A DNA stretch of 64,000 nucleotides from Alloprevotella rava (GCF_014195585.1 NZ_JACICA010000005.1:100985-164984), one strand, 5' to 3'; positions 9,415-18,800 are shown, numbered from the stretch's first letter. Notes: generated by a model not told the origin, from the sequence alone. Program-made: numbers and translations.

Positions 9415-10629
9415 CTATTTCGTCATCTCCTGACACACTTTGTCTTGGAAGCGACGGGCTTGGCTGCTTAAAATTGTGCCTTGATTGAAGAGGGCGAAGG
9501 CGAGGTGGTGGCCGTTGGCAGCTTGGGCGTAGCCGCAGAGGGTGCTGACGCCTTCGAGCGTGCCTGTTTTGGCGCGAACGTTGTCATAGGCCGTGCCTCC
9601 GCGCATGCGGCGGCGGAGCGTGCCGTCCTGGCCTGCGATGGGGAGCGAGGGCAGGAGGTGGTTGTAGATGTCCTGGTGCTGATAGGCATAGCGCAGGAGG
9701 CGGAGGAGGAGTTCGGGAGAGGCGTAGTTGTAGAGCGAGAGGCCGCTACCGTCGGCAAACTGATAGTGGGCGGGGTCGAGACCTATGAGGCGCACGAAGC
9801 GTTGGAGGCGTTCGGTGGCGCGGCGGCGGTCGGCGTAGGCGCGGCCGGACTGTGCGCCCACTTGATAGAACATGGACTCGGCGTAGAGGTTGTTGCTCTC
9901 TTTCATCATGCGAAAGAGGATTTGATCGATGGTGTGTTTGCGGGTGACGAGGGTGGTGACATTTGCCCCGATGCGCCCGCTGAGGATGTTACCTTCTACC
10001 ACGATACCGCCCTCGGCGAGGAGTTCAGCGAAATGCTCTGCAAAGGTGTCCTTGCCGTTGAAAAGCAGCGGCGTGAGCACCGGGTTGTCGTCGTCCCAGC
10101 ACCAGCCCCAGCCGTACTTTTGGGTGTCTTTCATCGAGAGGTCGAGGATGATGTTTCCGCGCAGGGTGTCGATGCCTTGTTCGCGCACGGCGTTGACGAA
10201 GGCCAGTAGGTCGTCGCGACTAAAGAGGGGGTCGAAACCGGCGCGTACGTAGAGATTGCCGGTGAGCACGCGCTCCGCAATGGTGCCGTCCATGAGCAGC
10301 GAGGTGGAATAGTTGTAGTCCACGCCGAGTTGGGAGAGTGCGGTGACGGCAGTGAGGAGTTTCTGACAAGAGCCAGGGCGCATGGTTTGCTGTTCGTTGT
10401 AGCGAAAGAGGGCCGAATCGGCCGTGAGGTCATAGACATAGATGCCCACCTGCGTGCGCTGCAAGAGTTCGTCGGCGAGGAGGCGCTGCAAGCGTTCTTG
10501 CAGTGTGCCCGTCAGCAGGGTTTCCGCTGTCGTGTCCACCTCAAGAGAGTCGACAGCTAGCGTGTCCCGCTCCTGCGCCATGGACAGCAGTGGGACGAAG
10601 AATAATAGGGTAAGGAGTTTCCGCAACAC
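9415..10629 (-). CDS. dacB: D-alanyl-D-alanine carboxypeptidase/endopeptidase (PBP4 type)
   Basis: A 404-residue periplasmic peptidoglycan hydrolase of the S13 family. The penicillin-binding triad is present: SCQK (SxxK, in PGSCQKLL), SNN (in KESNNLY) and KTG (in AKTGTLEG). The start is set at GTG 10629, preceded by AAAGGA, because a signal peptide (LRKLLTLLFFVPLLSMAQ) begins there. A well-formed promoter at 10658-10688 would lie inside any longer version; TTG at 10626 is also possible. The in-frame extension to 10800 is encoded by a repeat array and is rejected. It is transcribed alone. Confidence 0.92.
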   Translation of the reverse strand: MLRKLLTLLFFVPLLSMAQERDTLAVDSLEVDTTAETLLTGTLQERLQRLLADELLQRTQVGIYVYDLTADSALFRYNEQQTMRPGSCQKLLTAVTALSQLGVDYNYSTSLLMDGTIAERVLTGNLYVRAGFDPLFSRDDLLAFVNAVREQGIDTLRGNIILDLSMKDTQKYGWGWCWDDDNPVLTPLLFNGKDTFAEHFAELLAEGGIVVEGNILSGRIGANVTTLVTRKHTIDQILFRMMKESNNLYAESMFYQVGAQSGRAYADRRRATERLQRFVRLIGLDPAHYQFADGSGLSLYNYASPELLLRLLRYAYQHQDIYNHLLPSLPIAGQDGTLRRRMRGGTAYDNVRAKTGTLEGVSTLCGYAQAANGHHLAFALFNQGTILSSQARRFQDKVCQEMTK

Positions 10630-10657
10630 AGTCCTTTCTTTTTCTATTTCGCGGCTG

Positions 10658-10688
10658 CAAAGATACTGCAAAGCCGCGGGAAAGCAAA
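10658..10688 (-). promoter_or_regulatory. Promoter of dacB
   Basis: On the minus strand TTTG (10685-10688), 19 bases, then TATCTTTG (10658-10665): a full Bacteroidetes promoter. The start of transcription would be about 20-25 bases before the GTG start. Confidence 0.7.
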
Positions 10689-10708
10689 GGGGCGAGGATT
10701 TCTTGAGA

Positions 10709-10800
10709 ATCGGACGAGTTGCTTGAGGGTAGGACTGGTCAGAAATTCTCTGAGGGCTCAGACCAGTCGGACTGGTCCGACCCGTCCGACCCTCAAGCAA
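10709..10800. repeat. Family B array inside a 12-bp outer inverted repeat
   Basis: TTGCTTGAGGGT (10719-10730) and ACCCTCAAGCAA (10789-10800) are perfect inverted copies. They enclose a family B array, giving an 82-base hairpin between dacB and the ompH operon. Confidence 0.85.
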
Positions 10801-10812
10801 GATGCGGCTGCC

Positions 10813-10854
10813 TCAAAAAAAAGTCCCGCACCTCACATTAGGGAGGCACGGGAC
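10813..10854 (-). terminator. Terminator of the bamA-ompH operon
   Basis: On the minus strand GTCCCGTGCCTC pairs with GAGGTGCGGGAC (12 bp with two G-U pairs), with a short loop and then a run of eight or more T. It lies about 30 bases past the last ompH gene. Confidence 0.88.
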
Positions 10855-10881
10855 AGTTTATCTTAAGCACGAAGAATCGGC

Positions 10882-11391
10882 TTAGATTCCGAGTTTAGCT
10901 TTGACTTTTGCAGTTACATCTTCGCTCACAGCGGTGTTGATGAATACGCTATTGGCGCGAGCAGTTGCCACGTCCATGATGTAAACGTAGTTGCCCTCTT
11001 TTGCAACGGCCTGAACGGCGTCGAGAACTTTCTGCGTGATGGGCTGCATCTTCTGCTGCTGTGCTTCTTGGAATGCCTTAGCATTGTCCTGGCGAGCCTG
11101 CTCGAGTTTGTCGCTCATCTGCTGGAGTTCCTGCGCGTAGCGGTCTTTGATGTTCTGCGGCGTATTAGCATTTACTTCTTTGCTGTACTTGTCGTACTTG
11201 GTTTGCAGCTCCTTCTGCATATCGTCGAGGTTCTTCTGATACTGCTGACCGAGGTTCTGAAGCTCTGTCATGGCCTGCTTATAGGCGGGCAACTGGCTGG
11301 CAGTAGCTTCGAGGTCGAAGTGAGCAAACTTTTGAGCGTTGATAGTGAGCGGTGCGAGGAAGAGCACCAGCATTAAAAGTTTTTTGATCAT
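10882..11391 (-). CDS. OmpH/Skp-family periplasmic chaperone, second copy
   Basis: A 169-residue secreted protein with an N-terminal signal peptide ending in NAQ, then the OmpH start KFAHFDLEATASQLPAYK. It has a long charged, Gln/Lys-rich helical hairpin (residues ~40-120) and a short C-terminal beta part. Skp-like chaperones hold unfolded outer-membrane proteins on the way to BamA. It is the last gene of the envelope operon, 48 bases past the other copy. The two copies differ clearly in sequence, so this is an old duplication, common in Bacteroidales. Confidence 0.9.
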   Translation of the reverse strand: MIKKLLMLVLFLAPLTINAQKFAHFDLEATASQLPAYKQAMTELQNLGQQYQKNLDDMQKELQTKYDKYSKEVNANTPQNIKDRYAQELQQMSDKLEQARQDNAKAFQEAQQQKMQPITQKVLDAVQAVAKEGNYVYIMDVATARANSVFINTAVSEDVTAKVKAKLGI

Positions 11392-11439
11392 AGCTTTATT
11401 TTCTTTTTGTTATTGATTTCGCGGACGAATTTAGCGAAT

Positions 11440-11958
11440 TTAGTTGGAATAGCCTAATTGGCTCAACACTTCGTTAGAAATATCAATGGAAGGGCTGGCA
11501 AAAACGATGCCGGCAGTGTCGCTGCTGCGGTCGAGGATGAGCTGGAAGCCGCGGCGTTGTGCGATGGCCTTTATCACGTTGTAGACCTCGTCCTGAATAG
11601 GAGCTATGAGGCTTTGGCGCTTCTTATAGAGTTCGCCTTCCGGACCGAAATATTTCTTTTTCAGTTCGCTGGCCTGCTTCTCTTTGTCGACGATAGCCTG
11701 CTCGCGCTCTTTCTTCTGCGCATCGCTGAGGAATACGGCCTCGTTCTGGTAGTTCTTGTAGAGGGTCTTGCTCTCTTTGTCGATGGCTTCCACCTCGGCC
11801 TGCCATTTTTTGCTCACTTGATTGAGCTGTTCGTTGGCGCGCTCGTATGCGGGGATATTGCCCATGATGTATTCCATATCAATGAGGGCGAACTTCTGGG
11901 CTTGTGCGCTGAACGTGAAAGCTACGGCCAGGAGCAGGAGTGATAAGATTCGTTTCAT
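11440..11958 (-). CDS. OmpH/Skp-family periplasmic chaperone, first copy
   Basis: A 172-residue secreted chaperone. The start at 11958 (MKRILSLLLL) gives a clean signal peptide ending in SAQAQ; the in-frame extension to 12024 lies inside the end of bamA and lacks a signal-like start. The mature part begins KFALIDMEYIMGNIPAYERA, the usual OmpH strand and helix start, followed by a coiled-coil arm (residues ~45-120). It begins 25 bases past the bamA stop, so it is made with BamA, whose client proteins it likely delivers. Confidence 0.9.
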   Translation of the reverse strand: MKRILSLLLLAVAFTFSAQAQKFALIDMEYIMGNIPAYERANEQLNQVSKKWQAEVEAIDKESKTLYKNYQNEAVFLSDAQKKEREQAIVDKEKQASELKKKYFGPEGELYKKRQSLIAPIQDEVYNVIKAIAQRRGFQLILDRSSDTAGIVFASPSIDISNEVLSQLGYSN

Positions 11959-11983
11959 ATTCGTGAGATTTTTTGAGGGGTTG

Positions 11984-14632
11984 TTAGAATTCCTGGTTGA
12001 GAATGAAGTGGAACTGGCTGCCACCGATCTTCTGACCGCTCGTATTCTTGCGTTGGAAACCGTATGCCCAGTCGATGCCGAGCATACCCACCATCGGGAG
12101 CATCAGGCGCACACCGAAACCAGCACTGCGCTTCATGTTGAAGGGATTGAACTTGTGGACATCCGTCCATGCGTTACCGCCTTCGAGGAAACCGAGCACA
12201 AAAATGTTGGTCTGACCTTCGAGGAGGAGCGGATAGCGGAGCTCGAGGGCCATGCGGCTATAGGCGTAGGCGTTGTTGCCGTTGTCGCCAGCGATAGAAC
12301 CGTTCTCGTAGCCGCGCAGGCCGATGGTTTCTGTGGAATAGCCATAGGAATAGCCGGACATACCGTCACCGCCCACATAATAGGCCTCAAAAGGCGATTT
12401 CTTATAGCGGTTGTATGCGCCGAGCAAACCGAATTCCATGCGCGTCATGAGGACGGGTGCTTTGATAGCTCCGGTGAGCGCGGTGAAAGTGCGGAGTTTG
12501 AATTTCCATTTGTTGTATTCCACCCAGCGATACTTCTCTTGCATCTCTTTCTGATACGTGAAGCTCTTGTAGTTGGCGGCCAGGTTCTTGTAGTCCTTGC
12601 CGTCCCAGAGAGAGTAAGGCGGCGTGAAGGCAACGCTCAATTCGAGTTCCGAACCGCGGCGCGGATAGAAGGTGTTGTCCGTTGAGTTGCGGTTGAGAGC
12701 GAGGCTGATGTTGAAGTTGTTACAGTTACCATCGTGGATGATGAAGTACTGCCACGACTTGAGCATATAGCGCGTGTAGTTGAACTGTGCCGTAAAGGAG
12801 AAATAGTTGTCGGGCCAGCGCAAACGCTTACCGAAGCCCAAGGACAGGCCGAGGAGCTTCACGTACTTGTCGGGGTCGTAATAATTCGTGTAGTTATAGT
12901 AGTTGGAATTATTGCCGTAGCCGGAGAGATAGTTGTAGTAATAGTTGTTGTAGTAGCTATTATTGTAGTAGCTGGAGTTCATGTCGCTCTGCTTCGAGTA
13001 GGACAGCGAAACGGAGAACTGGTTGGGGCGTTTGCCGCCAAACCAGGGGTCGAGAAACGAGAGCGAATAGGCCTGGTAGTAAGTACCGTTGGTCTGCACG
13101 TTGAAAGCGAGCGTCTGTCCGTCGCCCTGCGGGATGAAACCGATGTGGCGATTGCCCTTGGAGAAGAGGTTGCCTATGGAGAAGTTGGTGAACTTCACGC
13201 CGGCTTGTCCCACAATGCCCGTGGGTCCCCAACCGATGGAGAGCTGCAACTGGTCTCCACCTTTCGACACGAGCGGATATGTGATGTCCACGGTGCCGTT
13301 ATAGGGGTCGGGCTTGATGCCTTTGTTCATACCGCTTTGCAAGGCTTCGGCGTCGAACTGGTTCATCTGTGCCAGCGCCATGACGGTGCGTTTGATGGCC
13401 TCCATGCTGAAGAGGTCGCCGGGCTTGGTGAAGAGCTCGCGGCGCACCACGTTTTCGTAGACGCGGTCGTTGCCCGTGATGTTCACGCGGTTGAAGCGCG
13501 CTTGGCGACCCTCCTGGATACGAATTTCCAGGTCGATGCTGTCGCCCACCACGTTCACTTCGGCGGGGTCGATGTTGTGGAAAACGTAGCCGTTGTTGTA
13601 GTAGAGATTGCCCACAGCGTCGTCGTCCTCAGAGACGCGCTTCTGGAGCAGCGTTTGGTTGTAGACATCGCCTTTCTTCATCTGCAGGATGCGCTCGAGG
13701 ATTTCGGTGTTGTAGACCGTATTTCCCACCCAGCTGATGTTGCGAATGTAGTATTTCTGTCCCTTGCTCAGGTCGAGGTACACATCCACATGGCCGTCGT
13801 CCACCTTTGCCACGCTGTCGCTCTTGAGCACTGCGTCGCGGTAGCCCCAGGCGTTAAGACGCTTCACCACGTTGTCTTTGTCCTCGCCGTACTTTTCGGG
13901 GAGGAATTTCTTCGATTTGAGGAAGTTGAGGAGTGTGCGCTCATGGGTTTTCTTCATAGCGCGCTTGAGTTTGGAGGCTTCCTTGGGCGTCACGCCGGAG
14001 ATATAGATGCGGTTGACGTGGATTTTGTTGCGCTTGTCGATGTCGATATTCACCAGCACGCGGTTGTCGGCCGTGGCGTCCTCTTTCTGTCGGATGTCAA
14101 CTTCGGCGTCCTTGAATCCCTTCTCGTCGAAGTAGCGCTTGATGATGATCTTAGCGCGGTTCACCATATCGGGCGTAATCTGGCTGCCGTTTTGCAGGCC
14201 GAGGCGCTTCTCGAGGTCTTCGCGTTCCGACTTCTTCACACCATCGTAAGTGATGGCGCTGATGCGCGGTTGGGCGGTGAGATGAACGTGGAGATAGATG
14301 CGGTTGTCCACGATGCTATCGGCCGTGATACTGACATTGGAGAAGAGTTTCTGCTGCCAGTAGCGGCGCACGGCATCGGTGATGTCGGTACCGGGAACGG
14401 CGTAGATCTTGCCCACTTCGAGGCCGGAGATGCTCTCCAGCAGGTCGTGGTCGAAGCCGGGGAGTTCGTCCACAGTCAAGCCGCCAAGGATGTATTTCGA
14501 AGGCACGACGCTATAGGTGATGTCGGGCTGACGCTGCACGTTACTGACCTGTGCCTGAGCGGCAGAGATGCCGGCAAAGGGCAGGGCGGCAAAGAGCCAT
14601 AGTTTTGCGAGTGATATATTCATTTTCTTCAA
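11984..14632 (-). CDS. bamA: Outer-membrane protein assembly factor BamA
   Basis: An 882-residue Omp85 protein: signal peptide (residues 1-~27), about five POTRA domains (~45-420) and a 16-stranded beta-barrel (~460-882) ending in Phe, as expected of barrel proteins. A VRGYE-like motif is seen as IGLRGYENGS. It inserts barrel proteins into the outer membrane. An unusual Tyr/Asn-rich loop (encoded about 12885-12975) interrupts the barrel. Start codons at 14632 or 14623 both fit the signal peptide. It sits between uppS and two Skp-like chaperones in one operon. Confidence 0.97.
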   Translation of the reverse strand: MKKMNISLAKLWLFAALPFAGISAAQAQVSNVQRQPDITYSVVPSKYILGGLTVDELPGFDHDLLESISGLEVGKIYAVPGTDITDAVRRYWQQKLFSNVSITADSIVDNRIYLHVHLTAQPRISAITYDGVKKSEREDLEKRLGLQNGSQITPDMVNRAKIIIKRYFDEKGFKDAEVDIRQKEDATADNRVLVNIDIDKRNKIHVNRIYISGVTPKEASKLKRAMKKTHERTLLNFLKSKKFLPEKYGEDKDNVVKRLNAWGYRDAVLKSDSVAKVDDGHVDVYLDLSKGQKYYIRNISWVGNTVYNTEILERILQMKKGDVYNQTLLQKRVSEDDDAVGNLYYNNGYVFHNIDPAEVNVVGDSIDLEIRIQEGRQARFNRVNITGNDRVYENVVRRELFTKPGDLFSMEAIKRTVMALAQMNQFDAEALQSGMNKGIKPDPYNGTVDITYPLVSKGGDQLQLSIGWGPTGIVGQAGVKFTNFSIGNLFSKGNRHIGFIPQGDGQTLAFNVQTNGTYYQAYSLSFLDPWFGGKRPNQFSVSLSYSKQSDMNSSYYNNSYYNNYYYNYLSGYGNNSNYYNYTNYYDPDKYVKLLGLSLGFGKRLRWPDNYFSFTAQFNYTRYMLKSWQYFIIHDGNCNNFNISLALNRNSTDNTFYPRRGSELELSVAFTPPYSLWDGKDYKNLAANYKSFTYQKEMQEKYRWVEYNKWKFKLRTFTALTGAIKAPVLMTRMEFGLLGAYNRYKKSPFEAYYVGGDGMSGYSYGYSTETIGLRGYENGSIAGDNGNNAYAYSRMALELRYPLLLEGQTNIFVLGFLEGGNAWTDVHKFNPFNMKRSAGFGVRLMLPMVGMLGIDWAYGFQRKNTSGQKIGGSQFHFILNQEF

Positions 14633-14655
14633 GATAGCGTAGTTGGGGGATGGGG

Positions 14656-15396
14656 TTATTCCTGCGTGAGTTGTTCGGAGGTCTTACCGAAACGGCGTTC
14701 GCGTCCTTGGTAGTCGACGATGGCGCGGTAGAAATCCTCGCTGCGGAAGTCGGGCCAGAAGGTGTCGCAGAAGTAGAGCTCAGTGTAAGCCGACTGCCAG
14801 AGCAGGTAGTTGCTGAGTCGCTGCTCGCCACCGGTGCGGATGAGCAGGTCGGGGTCGGGCATGAAGGAGGTGGAGAGCTCTTGGCTGATAACGTCCTCGG
14901 TGATGTCCTCGGGGCGCAGGTCGCCACCTTTCACGCGGCGGGCGATGCGGCGCATCGTTTCCGTTTGCTCCCAGCGGGAGGAATAGCTGAGGGCGAGCAC
15001 CATGGTCATGCCTGAGTTGCTGGCCGTGCGCTGCTCGAGTCCCACGAGTGCGCGGAGCACTTCCTGGGGCAGGCGTGTGATGTCACCGATCACGCGCAGA
15101 CGAACGTTGTTCTTCATAAAGAGTTCGTCCTCGAGGCTCGTGAGCAAGAGGCCCATGAGCGCGGCCACCTCGTCGGAGGGGCGGTTCCAGTTTTCGGTGG
15201 AAAAGGTGTAGAGCGTCAGGAAACGCACACCGAGGTTGGAGGCGGTCGTTGTGATTTCGCGCACGGCTTCCACGCCTTCTTGGTGGCCCATGCTGCGTTG
15301 CTGTCCGCGTGCCTTTGCCCAGCGTCCGTTGCCGTCCATGATGATGGCTACGTGGGCGGGGATGCGTTCCGTATTGATTTGCTCTTTCAGTGTCAT
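14656..15396 (-). CDS. uppS: Undecaprenyl diphosphate synthase (isoprenyl transferase)
   Basis: A 246-residue cis-prenyltransferase that builds the C55 lipid carrier for peptidoglycan and O-antigen from FPP and IPP. The catalytic start [12 protein letters not shown] (residues ~20-31) and the C-terminal [15 protein letters not shown] region are both present, and the length is typical. It is the middle gene of the minus-strand envelope operon, 23 bases before bamA and 29 bases after the DUF6089-like gene. This order is common in Bacteroidales. Confidence 0.97.
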   Translation of the reverse strand: MTLKEQINTERIPAHVAIIMDGNGRWAKARGQQRSMGHQEGVEAVREITTTASNLGVRFLTLYTFSTENWNRPSDEVAALMGLLLTSLEDELFMKNNVRLRVIGDITRLPQEVLRALVGLEQRTASNSGMTMVLALSYSSRWEQTETMRRIARRVKGGDLRPEDITEDVISQELSTSFMPDPDLLIRTGGEQRLSNYLLWQSAYTELYFCDTFWPDFRSEDFYRAIVDYQGRERRFGKTSEQLTQE

Positions 15397-15425
15397 TCTG
15401 ATGTTGGGGTTTTACGGCCGCAGGC

Positions 15426-16178
15426 TCAGTCCTTATTGCAGGTGGGACATTTGGGCGAGAGGTCGTAGGTGAGGGTGACGAGGGTTAGGTTGTAGTGGTC
15501 TTTGTTGCGAAATTCGCCCGACTTGATGCCGCGCGGATTGGCCAGACCTTCCAACTTATCGTTGGGGGTGAAATGAAATGTCCAGTCGAGCCCGAGATTC
15601 ACGCGGGGTGCTATTTTCCATTTCACGCCGAACCCTATGGGTATATTAACCGTGGCCACTTTGCCAGCGTCGGAATAGGTCATTCCCAATCCGCCTTGCA
15701 AGTAGGGCACGATGCGCTTGAAGCCCTGATAACCCTCCAGCCAGCCGTAGGGCAGGAAATGGAGTTCGAAGAGGGCGTTGAGATCGTAGAGGTTTCCCTT
15801 GGCCTCGTAGTGGAGGCGTGCCGTGCCCGCGCTGGCGGGATTGGCGGGGTAGAAATCCAGGATTTTATCGGTAGTGCCGCTCACCTTCATGTAGCCGCCA
15901 CTCACTTTCACGGCCATGCGCGGATTCAGTGGGAAGCGGGCCAACAGCGCAGCTGCTGGCGTGGGCCTACCGTAGAGCTTGGAATTGACATCGTTCAGTC
16001 CGAAACCGAAGCCGCCGCCAACGCCTAGTTCGAGGCGATAGAAAGCGTCGTCGTCATCGCCCGAAGCGGCATGGAGCGCTGGGACTGCTCCGAGGAGGAA
16101 CAGCAGCATGGCCAGGCTGCGAACAAGGGACAGAGGGCCTTGTGCATAGGGGCGAGGGAGAGCGGTGGTGACTGTCAT
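15426..16178 (-). CDS. DUF6089-like outer-membrane beta-barrel protein
   Basis: A 250-residue secreted protein. The start at 16178 precedes a signal peptide (hydrophobic core LAMLLFLLGAVPALHAA); the upstream extension runs into the preceding gene's end and is rejected. The mature protein alternates polar and hydrophobic residues in short strands with Gly and aromatic ends, as in small 8-stranded barrels. It ends with a Cys pair (CPTC). Its position directly before uppS and bamA matches the DUF6089 family of Bacteroidales. No function is known. Confidence 0.75.
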   Translation of the reverse strand: MTVTTALPRPYAQGPLSLVRSLAMLLFLLGAVPALHAASGDDDDAFYRLELGVGGGFGFGLNDVNSKLYGRPTPAAALLARFPLNPRMAVKVSGGYMKVSGTTDKILDFYPANPASAGTARLHYEAKGNLYDLNALFELHFLPYGWLEGYQGFKRIVPYLQGGLGMTYSDAGKVATVNIPIGFGVKWKIAPRVNLGLDWTFHFTPNDKLEGLANPRGIKSGEFRNKDHYNLTLVTLTYDLSPKCPTCNKD

Positions 16179-16230
16179 CGTATGGGGACGAACGTTGTTA
16201 ATTATATATATGCCTATGAGCCGCGGCGAC

Positions 16231-17604
16231 TTATTTGAAGAGCGTGTCTTCGTTTTTCCAACCCAGGCGGTTGATGCGGCCGCGCCACACTTCGCCGCTG
16301 CCAGCACATATTATATATATGAAGTTCTTAGCGTCCACCGTGGCGGTCACGCTCGTTGCCCCACTGATGGCAGGGGCTTTGAGTTCTTTCTGCAACCAGG
16401 TGTAGCCGTTGTCGCGACTCAGATAGAGGCCGCCAAAACTGCCGTCGCTCTTCTCGCCACTGAGCAGCAGTGCGCCATCGTAGCGGGCGAGGGTGTAGTT
16501 CTGAAGCGTGGGGAGATGGCCGCGGCGAGTGGCATCGAGCGGGAAGTTGATCCACCCAAAGGTGTCCGTTCCCGAGAGGTCGAGGTCGCGCTGCCACAAC
16601 ACGGGCTCATTGCCACGCAGTCCCAGCACAACGGCTTTTTCGTAGTTCTTACTCACGGTGGAGGCAAACACGATGCCGGCGTTCTCGTCCAGAGGCAGCG
16701 GAGCCGAGGAGTCGAGGGCATCGGCGGTCCAGGTCTTTCCGCCATCGGTGCTGCTCACTAAGCTTGCGCCCGAGAGGGCCAAGAGGTGTTTCGTGCCACT
16801 GCCCACCAACTGCGTGAAGGAGTTGGGCACGCCGGTTGCGTTCGCCGAGGTCCAGTTGATACCGTCCTCGCTCGTCATGAGCTGGTTGCTGGCCAAGGCA
16901 AAGAAACGGTTACCGTGGCGCACCACGGAATGAACATCGAGCGTTACGGGTGTGATGGCGTGGCGCGTCCACTGCTGTGGACTTTCCACGCTGGCAGTGA
17001 GCACAACGGGCGCAGTGCCTTCAAGACCGAAGGCATAGAGCGTGGACTCTACGGTGAGGGCGTGGAGCCGGCTCACAGAGCTGAGGGCAGAGAGGCCGCT
17101 GGCCGTGCGCTGCCATGTGACGGAGTCGCTCCACTCTTTGTGAATGCGAATGTCCATCTGGTATTTTCTTGTCGAAACGCGGTCGGTGGCATACACGGTG
17201 ATGATGCGTGGCGTGGAGAAATCGATGGAGTCCTTCTTCGTCACCACAGTGTCTTTCCCCGTAATCTTCGATTGTATCGACACTGTCCCACTGGCTTTAA
17301 GTTCCGAAATCAGAATCTTGGTAGGGTCAGTGCCCACGGGCAGCGAGTCCACGTTGAAGATACGCTGGTTCACCTGGTCGATGGTCAAAGGATAGAGCGA
17401 ACCAGTCACCTTGATGGTATAAATCGAGTCGCGCCCACTGCGGGAGAGCGTATGCATCTTGCGATTGAGCGTTCCGAGCGTCACGGACTTAATCAGACAC
17501 GCGCCCGACGTCAGGTCCTCCACTTCGCTTTTCGTATTACAACCGACATTGCCCAACAACATCAGTAGTGCGCTAAAAATCAGCGCTATGCGGGATTTCT
17601 TCAT
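16231..17604 (-). CDS. DUF6242-like lipoprotein with beta-propeller-like domain
   Basis: A 457-residue lipoprotein; the start at 17604 gives a signal peptide with lipobox GNVGC. An N-terminal beta domain (residues ~25-150) is followed by repeated SxDGGxTW-like motifs (SEDGINWTS, STDGGKTWTA, SRDNGYTWLQ), the BNR/Asp-box pattern of sialidase-like propellers. No sialidase catalytic residues can be identified, so it is probably a binding or structural protein. It is the first gene of the operon that continues through uppS and bamA. Family name is from memory of the motif pattern. Confidence 0.7.
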   Translation of the reverse strand: MKKSRIALIFSALLMLLGNVGCNTKSEVEDLTSGACLIKSVTLGTLNRKMHTLSRSGRDSIYTIKVTGSLYPLTIDQVNQRIFNVDSLPVGTDPTKILISELKASGTVSIQSKITGKDTVVTKKDSIDFSTPRIITVYATDRVSTRKYQMDIRIHKEWSDSVTWQRTASGLSALSSVSRLHALTVESTLYAFGLEGTAPVVLTASVESPQQWTRHAITPVTLDVHSVVRHGNRFFALASNQLMTSEDGINWTSANATGVPNSFTQLVGSGTKHLLALSGASLVSSTDGGKTWTADALDSSAPLPLDENAGIVFASTVSKNYEKAVVLGLRGNEPVLWQRDLDLSGTDTFGWINFPLDATRRGHLPTLQNYTLARYDGALLLSGEKSDGSFGGLYLSRDNGYTWLQKELKAPAISGATSVTATVDAKNFIYIICAGSGEVWRGRINRLGWKNEDTLFK

Positions 17605-17685
17605 ATTTCTTACAAGTATTCCTTGGCCTGCGCTCTCATGCATATCTCGCGCGCGTTTGCCACAGGCGTATTTTTATACAACGTG

Positions 17686-17718
17686 CAAAAATAGCCTTAA
17701 ATTTCGCAACTACGAAAC
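17686..17718 (-). promoter_or_regulatory. Possible promoter of the bamA envelope operon
   Basis: On the minus strand TATTTTTG (17686-17693), with a weak GTTTC at the -33 distance (17714-17718). It lies about 80 bases before the first gene of the operon. Confidence 0.45.
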
Positions 17719-17780
17719 AGAACCCTCATTTTTAATCTTTTTTGAGAGCAGAGCCTCTCAAGAGGACCGCTCAAGAGAAC

Positions 17781-17873
17781 CTCCGACCAGTCCGACCAGT
17801 CCGACCAGTCCGAGCCCCAAAAAACCTCAAGAGTTCTCCGACCTGTCAGACCCGTCCGACCCGTCCGAGCCCC
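17781..17873. repeat. 9-bp tandem repeat arrays (family B)
   Basis: Two arrays of CCGACCAGT-type units separated by a CTCAAGAG-containing linker. They lie between the envelope operon's start and the four-helix-bundle gene's end. Confidence 0.9.
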
Positions 17874-17886
17874 AATGAAAGCCCCC

Positions 17887-18450
17887 TCAGCTCCCCTCTC
17901 CTCGCTGCTGTCGCGCTTGCAGGCGGGCCCGCGTCATTTGTTCGCGGATACCGCCATTGCGCAGGAACTCCTCCTGCTGATGCGCTATAAGGCGGCGGAG
18001 CATGTAAGTAGTTTGATGAATCAGTGTGACAGCAAGATTCGCCATTTCTTCGTCCGACATACGCGGCAGGAGATGCTGATAATCCACAAAAAGCCGCTCA
18101 CTACTGGCATAATGCTTCATCGCCTCATAGCGCGGATGGCCAGCATCCCAAAGCTCCTTGTTGCGCACACGCAAATAGTCCTCATAGTCGATGAGCAACT
18201 CCTCCAAACTGGCCTTCGCCACATTTGTCAGTTTGATTTCCGTCTCAGCAGAAGTTGTAGCCGCCTCACTCCCCTCCGCAATATTCTGCTTCCCCGACCG
18301 TGCCGCCTGCACCATTTGGTCGATAGTGCGATCAGATGTCTGAAGAAAATGTTTTGTAAAGAAAAAAGTAATATCATAAATCACAGTTGCCACCCTATAA
18401 ACACGCAACCGCCGATACCCACCCTTCTGCCGAAGAAATGTCTGTGTCAT
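17887..18450 (-). CDS. Four-helix-bundle protein (S23-related, suffix-domain type)
   Basis: A 187-residue, mostly helical cytoplasmic protein with no signal peptide. Features match the four-helix-bundle family known from rRNA intervening sequences: a YxxA..IYxxTxxFF start and the motif QMVQAARSGKQNIAEGSEAA (residues ~46-65). The C-terminal LIHQTTYMLRRLI..QEEFLRNGGIREQM region fits the Bacteroidota suffix domain. The function is unknown; members are often in variable regions. It stands alone, flanked on both sides by repeat arrays. Confidence 0.8.
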   Translation of the reverse strand: MTQTFLRQKGGYRRLRVYRVATVIYDITFFFTKHFLQTSDRTIDQMVQAARSGKQNIAEGSEAATTSAETEIKLTNVAKASLEELLIDYEDYLRVRNKELWDAGHPRYEAMKHYASSERLFVDYQHLLPRMSDEEMANLAVTLIHQTTYMLRRLIAHQQEEFLRNGGIREQMTRARLQARQQRGEGS

Positions 18451-18496
18451 AGTACTAAAATCTTAATTATTTATCAAAAAATCATTATTAAAAATC

Positions 18497-18624
18497 CTCC
18501 GACTGGTCCGACCAGCCAGAGCAGCCAGATTCCTCCGACCTGTCCGACTTGTCCGAGACCTCAAAAACCTCAAGAAGCCCTCCGACCAGTCCGACCAGTC
18601 CGACCTGTCCGACTCGTCCGAGCC
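18497..18624. repeat. 9-bp tandem repeat arrays (family B)
   Basis: Two or three arrays with linkers containing CTCAAGAA, directly upstream of the four-helix-bundle gene. This is one of the few copies lying 5' of a gene on both sides. Confidence 0.9.
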
Positions 18625-18726
18625 CTCTCAAGAATTCTCAGCATTCTCTGCTGCAAAGATAAAGATTTCTCCCAAACAATAAAAATACGGTATTTTTAAT
18701 TGACAAATTTTCCACCTTTCGCGTCC

Positions 18727-18800
18727 CCTTATTCCCCCAGCTGACACAATAAGGCCGTCGGCTAACACAATAAGGAAGCCAGCCGACACAATAAGGCAGC
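18727..18800. repeat. 21-bp repeat array (family A)
   Basis: Three direct units at 21-base spacing, each with CACAATAAGG. The rest of the 18451-19134 spacer has no gene; it is AT-rich from about 18640 and holds a promoter at 18996-19027. Confidence 0.85.

Noticed and set aside
10630..10800. Longer start of dacB
   Set aside because: It would add 57 residues encoded mainly by a repeat array and the promoter, ahead of a clear signal peptide.
12734..14602. Long open frame opposite bamA (622 codons)
   Set aside because: It is a mirror frame of a GC-rich gene with strong codon bias; it has no motifs, signal or promoter of its own. The same applies to frames opposite the topoisomerase gene (49590-51302) and dacB (9481-10209).
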